Assembly (NCBI GenBank): GCA_009602735.1
Contig: WELA01004248.1
Location: 557,485-589,807 of the forward strand
DNA length: 32,323 nt
Origin: Mesotaenium endlicherianum
Lineage: Eukaryota; Streptophyta; Zygnematophyceae; Zygnematales; Mesotaeniaceae
Reading direction: 5' to 3'
Below the pieces are notes generated by a model, which saw only the letters and a list, made by a program, of their open reading frames with translations, did no database searches and was not told the origin of the DNA. Positions within the stretch are counted from its first letter, which is position 1. Every line of letters starts with the position of its first letter. A program made the translations under genes and the position numbers. Positions 20,033 through 28,507 of the stretch are shown here, piece by piece.

Positions 20033-20202
20033 GGATATGGACCTTTGTCATAGGGATTGCAGGAAGTATGTTAGTATTTAGTATAGTGGCTTCGCTGCTG
20101 TTTACCTTACAGGATGATTGCTAAAAGTTGACGTAGTTGCGATGCGCTACACATAAACGTATGAGTGTGTTTTTATCGCTCTCGCTCACTAACTGTCATA
20201 TA

Positions 20203-20220
20203 TTTTCCCCTCCAACTTAA
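20203..20220 (-). other. Internal second polypurine tract of element B
   Basis: The minus strand reads TTAAGTTGGAGGGGAAAA, sharing 13 bases with the terminal tract next to the 3' LTR. It lies about 50 bp after the pol stop and before the 3' ORF. It may be a leftover of an ancestral element end, or a second plus-strand primer. Confidence 0.6.
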
Positions 20221-20268
20221 ATGGAGACAGGACCGCCTGTCACCTTCCCGTGTCAACTGAAATGACAG

Positions 20269-20760
20269 TTATGGAGGGACTCCAGCGGCCCGAAGGTGGA
20301 ACCGTGTCAACGCCCCTTTGGCATTGGTCAAGTGGTCCTTAAACTCCCAAGTGTCCCCAGAGGCATCGTAACCCTTCCATCGAATGAGGTATTTCATGAC
20401 ATATTTAGACGATCGACGGACCGAGCGAGCGTCTAAAATCTCATCGACCTCATATTCCTCAGGGTCGCCGTCCCGGACAGCGGGGACCGGTCCCGGTTGG
20501 ACAGGGAACCGACCTGTGAACAGTGTATCACCTTTGATGTAGGGTTCCAGGAAGGAGACATTAAAGACCGGGTGCCCCTTGTATTCAGCTGACATGTTCA
20601 GTTTGTAAGCATTCTGACCGACACGACGGACCACCGAATATGGACCGACCCAGACAGGGCCAAGCTTTTTCTTAACCACACCAGGGAGGTACAGGTGCTG
20701 AGAATGCAGTTTGACTAAATCCCCCTTGGAAAATGTCAGTTTCCGACGGTGTTGATTAGC
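20269..20760 (-). pseudogene. Element B integrase C-terminus with GPY/F module and chromodomain
   Basis: After an in-frame TAA at 20763-20761 the frame stays open to the pol stop at 20269. It starts with HRRKLTFSKGDLVK, typical of the integrase C-terminal region. Then come a GPY/F module (GPVWVGPYSVVRRVGQNAY) and a complete chromodomain (EYEVDEILDAR ... YLIRWKGY ... DTWEF). The three aromatic-cage positions (Tyr, Trp, Trp) are present. Chromodomains on chromovirus integrases guide insertion into marked chromatin. The domain is undamaged but is cut off from the rest of pol by the upstream stop. Confidence 0.9.
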
Positions 20761-21272
20761 TTATTTTTGTTGGTTTGCTTGGGCCGTGTGCAAGTTTTGT
20801 TGGACTTCTGACAGGGTGTCAGCAAACTCCTGAGTTAACTGGAGGGAGACCGGGTTGTCAATCCCTTGAGGGTGAGTTAAAGATTCCCCTAGCACATCTA
20901 GAGGGGACTTAGGGACTCTACCCAGGCTGAGTTCAAAAGGAGTTTTGCCCGTTGACGCGTGCACCGCACTGTTGACCGCAAACTGAATTTGAGGCAACAG
21001 GTCATCCCAATTATCTTGTTTTTGGTTAATATATGCTCTCAGCACCTCCTGCAGAACGCGGTTAGTTCGTTCAGTCTGCCCATCAGTCTGAGGGTGGTTT
21101 GCTGTGCTGAGCAGCTGTTTGACTCCCATTAACCCCATTAAAGCTCTCAAGACTTAGAGGTGAATTTTGAGTCTCTGTCTGAGATGGTATTAGAAGGGAG
21201 TCCATGTTGGCATACTACATGGTTGTAAAACTGTCTCGCTGTTTCGAGTGCAGTCACTTTGACAGTTGTGGG
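20761..21272 (-). pseudogene. Element B integrase core remnant
   Basis: It begins at a deletion junction (about 21272), where RT sequence runs straight into integrase ([17 protein letters not shown]). It contains the second catalytic Asp (ISDRDSKFTSK), then a one-base frameshift near 21155, then NHPQTDGQTERTNRVL with the catalytic Glu. The frame ends in TAA at 20763-20761. The first catalytic Asp and the zinc finger are missing. Not functional. Confidence 0.9.
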
Positions 21273-21892
21273 GACCCTAAGTATTCAATACTTTCCTTAA
21301 AGAAATTGCACTTGCTCATTTTAGCATATAAGTGATTTTTCCGCAGAGTGTCCAGGATTGTCTCTAAGTGTGCAGCGTGCTGAGCTTCACCTTTAGAGAA
21401 AATTAAAATATCATCCAGGAAAACTTGCACAAACTTATCCAAATAAGGTCTGAAAATGTCATTCATAGCACCCATGAAGGTGGCAGGAGCATTCGTCAGT
21501 CCAAATGGCATCACGTTGAACTCATAGTGTCCATAACGTGTGCGGAAGGCAGTCTTGTGTTCATCCCCCTCAGCAATTCTGATTTGATGATAACCACTTT
21601 TAAGATCTATCTTACTGAACACCTTAGCGCCAGACAGGGTATCAAGCAAGTCCTCGATTCTGGGTAAAGCATACTTGTTCTTTACTGTAATTCTGTTCAG
21701 GGCTCTGTAATCCACACACATCCGCATACTGCCATCCTTTTTTTTAACAAATAGGATAGGTGCGCCATACGGTGATTTACTGGGAGAAATGTAACCATTT
21801 TCCTCCAGCTCTGCAATCTGTGTTTTCAACTCCTCACTCTCCAAATAAGACAAGCCATACGTGCGTTGCCAGGGTGGCTGGCTACCAGGTAA
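21273..21892 (-). pseudogene. Element B reverse transcriptase, truncated
   Basis: Fingers and palm are well kept: [35 protein letters not shown] with a catalytic Asp, [13 protein letters not shown], and [11 protein letters not shown] with the two catalytic Asp residues. The frame is the pol frame, but it follows a TAA at 21895-21893 that separates it from protease. After ESIEYLG the thumb/connection and all of RNase H are deleted, and integrase sequence follows out of frame. Confidence 0.92.
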
Positions 21893-22825
21893 TTAATCAA
21901 TCCTATGATCTACTTCCCGCTTAGGGGGTAGTCCTGGAGGCATATTAAACACATCCGTGTACTGAGCAACAATGTTTGCAGCAGTAGGGTGTTCCGGAGG
22001 GTGTACCTTTTTCTCAACCACTTCTTCAGGTTGAGGAGGTACCTCTCTTAGCAGCAGACAGAACATTCTGTCTTCCTTCTGGTTCCAGCTTTTGACGAAC
22101 TCCATTGCATTCAGCAACTTGCATCCTTCTGGAAGCCTCTTCTTTTCCTTCATTTGCCATCCACACAGGACAAGAGGAAGAGCACTGGTGGGTGCCAAGT
22201 CAGTCTGCCCATCACTGGCTCCTCTCACTTTAACTGTACCTCTGCTCCAACACACTTCAGCTTGATGTCTATTAAGCCAGGACCTGCCTAGCACGAGATC
22301 ATAAAAGCCAGTGTTGAGTACCTCAAATGTAAGCGTTTCAGTTAGAACTGCAATGCCAGAACCTAACTGGACCTCAATAGGCTTGGTTATAACTCCTCCC
22401 GGGATACTTGAGGCATCTCCAAGGAATATTTTTCTATTCCCTTGGGTGACAGTAGGCAGCCTTAGCCGCTTAACTAAGTCCTTGTGGATAAAAGTATGTG
22501 ACGCCCCTCCGTCAACAAATGCCCTCACCTTCCTACCTGCAATCATGCAATGCAGTAGGATAGGGGGGACTGTCTTTTCCTGACTTTCGCATTGTTCTCC
22601 TGACGTAGCAAAGAAATGTTGGACATCAGGTGGAACAAGAGCATCCAGAGTGTGCACTCTCTGGACGTCTATATTGCTGATGGTCTCCTTTATCTGGTTG
22701 TCAGGCATGCATAGTGAATCCAGTTCAGCAGGACCCATAATACCTGCTACGAGGGCAGCTAGTGACGACTCACTATCTCTAGCATCCTCACAGTCAGTAG
22801 ACTGGATTACTGACTGTTGCTGTCT
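21893..22825 (-). CDS. Element B pol N-terminal part with aspartic protease
   Basis: This is the pol reading frame entered by -1 frameshifting at 22831-22825. It is open to TAA at 21895-21893. The protease active site is FVDGGASHTFI; the D-G-G-A/S form is common in plant gypsy elements, where others have D-S/T-G. The flap and second part follow (VLGRSWLNRH). The stop falls in a linker (DHRID then LPGSQPP) where intact elements continue into RT, so the present copy makes at most a gag-protease fusion. The stop looks like a one-base change. Confidence 0.85.
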   Translation of the reverse strand, partial: RQQQSVIQSTDCEDARDSESSLAALVAGIMGPAELDSLCMPDNQIKETISNIDVQRVHTLDALVPPDVQHFFATSGEQCESQEKTVPPILLHCMIAGRKVRAFVDGGASHTFIHKDLVKRLRLPTVTQGNRKIFLGDASSIPGGVITKPIEVQLGSGIAVLTETLTFEVLNTGFYDLVLGRSWLNRHQAEVCWSRGTVKVRGASDGQTDLAPTSALPLVLCGWQMKEKKRLPEGCKLLNAMEFVKSWNQKEDRMFCLLLREVPPQPEEVVEKKVHPPEHPTAANIVAQYTDVFNMPPGLPPKREVDHRID

Positions 22826-22831
22826 TTTAAA
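22790..22831 (-). promoter_or_regulatory. Programmed -1 ribosomal frameshift signal at gag/pol
   Basis: On the minus strand the heptamer T TTA AAA (22831-22825) is aligned with gag codons as X XXY YYZ. A 7-nt spacer (22824-22818) follows. Then comes a perfect 10-bp hairpin, ACAGTCAGTA (22817-22808) and TACTGACTGT (22799-22790), with an 8-nt loop. The gag stop (22809-22807) lies in the hairpin. Slipping back one base leads exactly into the open protease frame. Slippery site, spacer length, stem and frame all match the classical retroviral type. Confidence 0.85.
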
Positions 22832-24285
22832 GGCTGGTCTTTTCTCTCGACCTTAGGCAGGTGCTTGACCGGACACTGTTCTCTGTAGTGGCCTTTCTGC
22901 TGACAATGGTAGCAAGTAGATTTTGCTGAGGCTGGTCTCGGCTTAGTCCTACCACCACCCCTTCCATAGCCACCTCGAGAGGGACCACCTCTACCTCTAG
23001 ACTGAATAGCATTGTACTCATACTCATATTCATCACCCTGATTATCCTCAGCCTGGTCTCCTTCAACTGCATTGTAGGAACCGTGGGGCTTTTTGACAAT
23101 CTTAGACACCAAAGCGTTACTCTGGCGCTTGTGATTGAACTGCTGCTGATCCCAGGCGTCAGCATCCTGGATCAAGTCAGCCAGTTTCTCATACTTTTTC
23201 TCAGCAAAATGACCAGAGACCTCGGATTTCAAGCCATACCTGAAGTATGCTATCCTATACCGTTCTGGCAAATCAGGCTGCTTCATCATGTTCTCTTGGA
23301 ACTTTTGAGCAAACTCAGCAACTGAAGTGGTCTGCTTCAGTGTCAGGGAGATCATCGCATAGATAGCTTTCTCCTGCTGGTTGATGACATCAAACTTCTC
23401 ATGCAACTTCTCGACAAACTCTACCCACGTAGGGTCACCGAGTTGCCGAGCCTTACGCTCTTCCTTCCAGTAAAGCCACCAGTCTGCGGCACTGCCTTTC
23501 AGTAGCGCACCGGTGTGCCTGACCTTCTCGTAATCTTGCAGTTCTGGGTAGTTCTCCAGCCACTGCTCAACATCCGCGAGAAACTTGATCAGGTAATATT
23601 TTCTGTTTCCCTCAGGATCATAGTCCTGGGGAGGTTTCGGCTTGGGCTTACTAGGCCCTCGGCCACCACCACTAGTGGTGTGAGACCCCAGTTGGTCTCT
23701 GTCCCGGAGTAGGGACATTATGATTCTTTTGTCCTCCTGCTGGGACTGATACATGGTCGCCATTTGCGACTGCATCTGAACGAACAATGCTCCCAAGTCT
23801 ACATTTTGGGGTGGTAGATTAGCAAATGCAGCAGCAGCATTGGCATCTACTCGCTGAGTAGTGTCCTCAACAATCCCTCTTGCTCCTGCAGCAGCAATTC
23901 CTGCCGCATTCAGCCGGTCACGTATTTGACCTAGGGGTACATTGAGTTGTACGGCAGGAGGTGGGTTCAGAACATTGGCCCTTGATGCCATAAGTTCTTC
24001 AACAGTGCGCTCGTCAGCTGGCTGTCCTTCCCTCCTTTGTATATCTTCAGCGGCCTTTGCTACTTGTTCAGCTTCTAGTCTGGCTATCTCCTCCTCAGCT
24101 TGCTGAGCTGCGACTGAGGCAATAGCAGCTGCCTCATCTGCAGCCTCCCTAGCTGCAGTATCCGCTACTGCTTCCGAATAGGTACGGTTTCCCGCTACAT
24201 GGCTTTCCGCCTGGTTTTCGACATTCTCGTTATCCTGGTTCTCCATGTCTCGGGAGTTGCTAGTTTGTGACCTTGTGCTTACCAT
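22807..24285 (-). CDS. gag: Element B Gag polyprotein
   Basis: 492 residues, intact from ATG (MVSTRSQTSN) to TAA. The N-terminal third is rich in Ala and Glu and probably helical. Residues about 220-395 form the retrotransposon Gag (capsid-like) domain (FLADVEQWLENYPEL, LLKGSAADWWLYW, FAQKFQENM). A Gly/Arg-rich nucleic-acid-binding stretch follows (RGRGGPSRGGYGRGGGR). The CCHC zinc knuckle is CYHCQQKGHYREQC at 458-471. Gag coats the RNA and forms the virus-like particle in the cytoplasm. The ATG is the first after the primer site, 21 bases downstream. Its codons 1-3 coincide with a donor-like GTAAGC. The C-terminus overlaps pol by a -1 frameshift. Confidence 0.94.
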   Translation of the reverse strand: MVSTRSQTSNSRDMENQDNENVENQAESHVAGNRTYSEAVADTAAREAADEAAAIASVAAQQAEEEIARLEAEQVAKAAEDIQRREGQPADERTVEELMASRANVLNPPPAVQLNVPLGQIRDRLNAAGIAAAGARGIVEDTTQRVDANAAAAFANLPPQNVDLGALFVQMQSQMATMYQSQQEDKRIIMSLLRDRDQLGSHTTSGGGRGPSKPKPKPPQDYDPEGNRKYYLIKFLADVEQWLENYPELQDYEKVRHTGALLKGSAADWWLYWKEERKARQLGDPTWVEFVEKLHEKFDVINQQEKAIYAMISLTLKQTTSVAEFAQKFQENMMKQPDLPERYRIAYFRYGLKSEVSGHFAEKKYEKLADLIQDADAWDQQQFNHKRQSNALVSKIVKKPHGSYNAVEGDQAEDNQGDEYEYEYNAIQSRGRGGPSRGGYGRGGGRTKPRPASAKSTCYHCQQKGHYREQCPVKHLPKVERKDQPLKDSNSQ

Positions 24286-24306
24286 ACAAAGAAGACTGTG
24301 ATAACT

Positions 24307-24318
24307 GCTCTGATACCA
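24307..24318 (-). other. Primer-binding site of element B (initiator tRNA-Met)
   Basis: On the minus strand TGGTATCAGAGC starts one base after the 5' LTR. It is the complement of the 3' end of eukaryotic initiator tRNA-Met, the usual primer of plant LTR retrotransposons. Confidence 0.92.
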
Positions 24319-24319
24319 C

Positions 24320-25039
24320 TGAAATGAATCGACTTACCAAATAAGCGATTAACAATTAATAAAGATCTTTATATCAACAAGTAATCTTTATGGCGATTTC
24401 CGTTGGCTGGTTAAACGGCAAAGGACAATACACTAGCAGTGAATAATACTCGTAAGTCAAATGCGAGTAAACTAGCATCAATAACGCAAATCAGTAAACT
24501 CATACATAAGCAAGGTTAGAAGACAGTGCGTTTCAATGGCTTCTCGCCTTGGATTCAGATCTCTCTCAGTAAGCTGTACAGGAGAGTTGGCCTCGTTTTA
24601 GAGTGCGGAACTCGAGGGCAATGCCTAGCATATGTACATGGAATGAGTTTACTGTTCAACGGTCAGTGCGATGGCACCGCCTACCCGGGAGTTGACCACG
24701 TTGGTAGGACCTCGGTTAACCAAATCCACCGCCATCTCCCATCATCCCGAATAGCCATCCATCATAGGGATGTCATCTGGCTATTCATCTAGCATATCGC
24801 ACTTAGATGCATATCAAGGCAGTTCGCTGCTACCGAGTACGGAAGTCAGCTGGCTGTCAAAGAATGGGTCAGCAAGCTGACTTATATGGACTTCAGCCTG
24901 CTGCTTCCGGCTGAACCATTAAACTGATAATTATGTAAAGTCCAGCAGACTGACTACTAACTAAAGTTCAGCAGGCTGAACTTGATTAACTATTATATTT
25001 AAATGAATATTATATCCACTAATATACTGATTCATTACA
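24320..25039 (-). mobile_element. 5' LTR of element B
   Basis: 720 bp with the same ends as the left LTR and two rather than three copies of the 26-bp unit. The promoter-like TATAAAGA is at 24373-24366 on the minus strand, leaving a short transcribed leader. Confidence 0.95.
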
Positions 25040-25044
25040 AAACT
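25040..25044. other. Target-site duplication of element B, right copy
   Basis: AAACT, identical to 17461-17465. Confidence 0.95.
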
Positions 25045-25704
25045 CCACTTCCTTGAGACAGAAGTCGCACTTGCTCATCTTCCCATACAGCTTCTGATCT
25101 CTCAAGACCTCCAACACCTTCCTCAGATGCTCCACGTGCTCTTCCAAGGTCTTCAAATAGATAGGATGTCGTCCAAAAATACCACCACAAACTGGTCCAA
25201 GTAGGGCCTGAAGACACTATTCACGAGTCCCATGAATGTAGCAGGTGCATGGGTCAATCCAAAAGGCATGACTGTGAACTCGAATAACCCATAACGAGTC
25301 CTGAAGGCAGTCTTTTGAACGTCTCCTTCCGCAATCCGTACCTGGTGATAGCCACTTCTCAAATCGATCTTCGAGAAATACTTTGCCCCGACAAGCCTGT
25401 CAATCAACTCGTCCACTCGTGGAAGTGGGTACCTGTTCTTGATGGTGACCTTGTTGAGAGCCCGGTAGTTGACACACATCCTCATAGTCCCATCCTTCTT
25501 CTTCACAAATAAGACTGGTGCTGCAAATGGAGACTCGCTGGGTCGGATGAATCCCTTCTCCAAGAACTCCGTCAGCTGCTTCTTCAACTCATCCAACTCC
25601 GCAAACGATTGACGATAGGCGGGTCTCACTGGTGGCTTGCTCCCTGGTTCTAACTCGATCTTGTGCTCCATAGCTCTCTGTGGAGGTAAGCCTGCTGGTA
25701 GCTC
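25045..25704 (-). pseudogene. Element A reverse transcriptase, N-terminal part
   Basis: It follows an in-frame TAG at 25707-25705. RT motifs in order are [44 protein letters not shown] and FLDDIL. Just after FLDDIL a one-base frameshift breaks the frame near 25155. The thumb (KLYGKMSKCDFC) continues in another frame up to the element B insertion at 25044. The rest of RT resumes at 17460. Confidence 0.92.
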
Positions 25705-26450
25705 CTAAGGAAATACGCACTTGAAGTCCTCCAACAGCGCCTTAATTTGGGCAGGCATCTCAGCAGGCTTCTTCTCTTGAGCACTTGGGCTCTGCTCCTT
25801 CTGAGCAAAGGGATCAGACACCACTACTTGCTCCTCCCGCGATGTACATCCGCCCAGGCTGTTAGGATTCACGCTTGCTCCATCTGATGACCTGGCCAGG
25901 GCCACCGAAACAAGGTACATCTCCTTCACCTGATTCACCCTGCATAGCTTCTTAACTTGCAGGCTCGACAAAAGACAGTTACTTGTGGTCGTATCTACCT
26001 CCACCTGTTTCGCTCTCTCCATTCGACCATCACGNCTCTCCGTTCGACCATCAGGCCCTTGGACCTTCACTTGTCCGGTGCTCCAGTGCACTTGAGAGTT
26101 GGCTTTTCTCAGCCATGGTCGGCCCAATATCACCTCATGGTGGCCTAGCTCTGCCTGCTCCATGACGTCCTTATTCCGATGCCCCACTACTTCCACGTGA
26201 ATAGCTTCCGTAGGTGCACCACACTTGAGTCTCTGCCCATTCGCCAAAATTGCCTCCTTAGGCTCATAATGCTTTTGCACAAGGATTCTCCACTCTTTCA
26301 CCAGCTTCTTGTGCACAAAGTTTGCACTTGCGCCACTGTCGACCATACACTTCGCCTTGTTGCCGTCGACTACTCCTTCCACGATGATAGGCTTGTCAAC
26401 ATCTCGTCTTTCGCTTCTCGGCAGGCTCTTGGGAACAACCTCCTTGTGAG
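25705..26450 (-). pseudogene. Element A aspartic protease region
   Basis: The retropepsin active site MVDSGASANFVHKK is present, with the second conserved block VILGRPWLRK. It is in the same frame as gag and RT, but it is separated from gag by several stops (26509-26511 TAG and others to about 26450) and from RT by TAG at 25707-25705. One ambiguous base (N) lies at 26035. The D-S-G-A site differs from the D-G-G-A of element B, so the two elements are separate lineages. Confidence 0.88.
26015..26053. repeat. 18-bp tandem duplication flanking an undetermined base
   Basis: CTCTCCATTCGACCATCA (26015-26032) and CTCTCCGTTCGACCATCA (26036-26053) differ at one base. The N at 26035 is in the 3-bp gap. 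The peptide reads DGRME/DGRTE twice. It may be an assembly or polishing artefact at a short repeat. Confidence 0.7.
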
Positions 26451-26508
26451 TTACTTGTCTTCACGCCAGTAGACACCTCAAAACGACTTACTGGCGTCCT
26501 CCTTTTTC

Positions 26509-26941
26509 CTATTGTTGAGGTTGCTTCGCCTTGACATGACAGTCTCGAGCCAGATGTCCAAGCTTGCCACAATTATAGCAGGGTCCTCTCGGCTTAAAAT
26601 TCTGCTGCGTGCGCTGCTTCTGAACAAGTCCCAACTCCATAGGTACTGGACCTTGTCCACTCGTGCTTGGCGCTTGAGAACCAAACTGTCGATGTCCTCC
26701 AAAGTTGTGGCTGCCCCTCTGCCTTTGACTATACTCCACAGCGTCGACCCTTGTTGCCAATGCCAGCATTTCTCCAAGACTGGTAGGGTTTTTGAGCGCC
26801 ACTTCCTTGGCCACAGTTGGCTTGGGTCCCCTCTTGAACTTGTCCATCATCTCCGACTCGTGCATAGATGGACATTGAAGCACAAGCTCGTTGAAGCGCG
26901 AAACATACTCTTGAACGCTTGCTCGTTGACGAAGGTGCACC
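26509..26941 (-). pseudogene. Element A Gag, C-terminal part
   Basis: About 144 codons remain: the end of the capsid-like domain (QEYVSRFNELVLQCPSM, DKFKRGPKP), a Gln-rich linker, and one CCHC zinc knuckle (CYNCGKLGHLARDCH). The N-terminus, leader and 5' LTR are gone. Sequence switches at 26942 into a reverse-oriented LTR. The gag stop is TAG at 26511-26509. Confidence 0.9.
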
Positions 26942-27462
26942 TGTAAGGTCATAGGTTTATAAAGTGCATTTTTGAGTTTCATGAAAGTATGTTTTGATTG
27001 CATAGAACTCTAGAGTGCATTTTTGTGATAATTTTGATATAAAGTTCATCGAATTGGGTTAAGTATTGAGAGAGTTATGGATTTCCAAAGTTAAATTAGT
27101 TTTGAGGTCGGTTGACGACTGTCCTTAATTCGCGGTGAGCGCGACCATCGGATTGACCGACAGCGTTGAGCGATCTGGCCCGTTAGAGTGAACTCAAACC
27201 TTCACGTAAGTTCGGCTGACGCGGAGTGCCGACTGGGTCGATTTACCTAGAACTTTCTGTTTAGCCTAGCGCGCCTAAGATAGAATATTCTAATAATGTC
27301 GATGCACGTATGTGGACGTCAATTCGACCAACACGTCAGATGAGACTGATCTGGCCTACTCACGAATATTATGGAAGGGACGATTTGACGAACACTTAGG
27401 AAATTCCGTAGCTCCCGTCTAGAGAAGAGGACTTCAATCAGAAAACTATAAATAGGCATAAA
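26942..27462 (+). mobile_element. Truncated LTR 4 of the element A family, inverted relative to element A
   Basis: It starts TGTAAGGTCATAGG like LTR 1 and runs collinear for 521 bp, to 8 bases after the TATAAATA box (27447-27454), where homology stops. The last about 215 bp of the LTR are missing, so mainly the U3 promoter part is kept. It lies head-on against the element A gag. No target duplication can be seen because the right end is lost. Confidence 0.88.
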
Positions 27463-28507
27463 ACCGGCAACACTTGGCCTATAGTATTCACCTCCATTGG
27501 CGCTCTTATTGATTGATACCGTATGAGAGTCTACTGGAAAACGAAACTATGTACCATGCTCTAACGGGTGCGCAAAAATGGTGTTGAAGACCCAACTCTA
27601 TGTGGCAATCAAAGCCTGTGTCAAAGCTAGCTTTGTGATATATTAATGCAGATATGCAGTATATTCAATTATAAATTACAATATCCAGCTACCGTGCAAA
27701 TTCAAATATACTTTGCCATTGCAGACTTCTACTCCTACTCTTCTTCTATCTTCCAATAAAGCCCCTTTTTGTTCTATTCTTTTTTAAATATCTTCATTCA
27801 CATAGATGCAAATATAACACAAACTAGGCTCAAGCCTCACGCAACGGACCAAACTTTAGTGGAACACTAAAATTGCCAAGATCTTTTGCAAGTTCTTGCC
27901 CATCAGCTCCACGATGCTGCTCCTTTTACGCCACCTGGCAACATGGGAGCAAGAATGACTAGGTCAAAATGGCACTAAGCTCCAGCAAAGTCGGTGGCAG
28001 TAGCAACGCTTCAGCATGGCGATATGTGGGCCTCATGCACGCTAACACAATACTACTAAATTTAGGTGAAGGGAGCAACCCACACCCTTGCTTGCGAATT
28101 ATGGCTTGCATACCATCTTTTCCCATCCCTCTAGATCCTCGCCCTCCTGCATGGTGTCAGGTGTCTGCATATTGAAAAAACTTGACCAGAATATCCCTAA
28201 GGTTCTTACAGGGATCCGCACGTAGACAAGAGATCATTCACATTCATCACGGGCTCTTACCCCACAATCCCCTCTACTTTGTCCATCTAAAATGTTGCAA
28301 TGTGCTCAATAAATCCGTGAGATGTGCCAAACCAAAGTATTGCACGAGTACACTTTCACACATGCGCTAAGAGATTACCGAGTACGACGAGCTGATCTAA
28401 TCATAATGAACAAAAGAATGAGGTGGTCAATCACCTGTAATTGAACTAGCTACTTTGATGCTTACTTAAATTAGCAGCTATTTGTAGCGCCGGTGGAGTT
28501 CGACAAC
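27463..28507. other. Intergenic DNA and 3' flank of FAN1
   Basis: It contains a dispersed repeat (27550-27880) and AT-rich DNA. Just left of the FAN1 stop lies its presumed 3' UTR (minus strand). A TGTAA on the minus strand at 28210-28206 is a possible polyadenylation element, but weak. No convincing coding frame was found. Confidence 0.4.
27550..27880 (+). repeat. Dispersed repeat, copy 2, with extra middle segment
   Basis: 27550-27611 (starting TGTACCATGCTCTAACGG) and 27821-27880 (ACTAGGCTCAAGC ... GTGGAACAC) match 7294-7407. About 210 bp of AT-rich sequence between them has no counterpart there. Confidence 0.55.

Larger units (their letters stand above)
17466..25039 (-). mobile_element. 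Element B: recent Ty3/gypsy chromovirus with an extra 3' ORF, nested in element A
   Basis: 7574 bp bounded by LTRs and a perfect AAACT duplication. On the minus strand the order is 5' LTR (25039-24320), tRNA-iMet primer site, gag, -1 frameshift signal, protease, RT, a remnant of integrase, GPY/F and chromodomain, internal polypurine tract, a 558-codon extra ORF, terminal polypurine tract, and 3' LTR (18211-17466). A C-terminal chromodomain defines chromoviruses. The LTRs differ by about 18 substitutions in 720 aligned bases plus one 26-bp indel. gag and the extra ORF are intact. pol has two in-frame stops, a frameshift and a deletion of roughly 1.3 to 1.4 kb, judged against a normal pol, so it cannot move by itself. 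Confidence 0.95.
13852..26941 (-). mobile_element. Element A: decayed Ty3/gypsy chromovirus-like retrotransposon, split by element B
   Basis: On the minus strand the order is gag (26941-26509), protease, reverse transcriptase, [element B], RNase H, integrase, polypurine tract, and 3' LTR (15419-13852). That order is diagnostic for Ty3/gypsy. The LTR is the same family as the solo LTRs at 8674 and 10691. The element lacks its 5' LTR, primer site and gag N-terminus, which end at a truncated reverse LTR at 26942. Coding sequence carries at least four in-frame stops and several frameshifts, so it is dead. Insertions date it as older than element B and the 821-bp element inside its LTR. Confidence 0.92.

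Noticed and set aside
19681..20124. 147-codon plus-strand hydrophobic ORF opposite the 3' ORF
   Set aside because: It is the antisense of the Glu/Lys-rich coiled coil, which gives Leu/Phe-rich false membrane proteins.
24307..24318. tRNA gene fragment
   Set aside because: Only 12 bases match, and they sit exactly one base after the 5' LTR. It is the primer-binding site.
26509..26511. TAG readthrough between gag and protease in element A
   Set aside because: Gag and protease are in the same frame, but further stops follow within a few codons, so this is decay rather than a readthrough signal.
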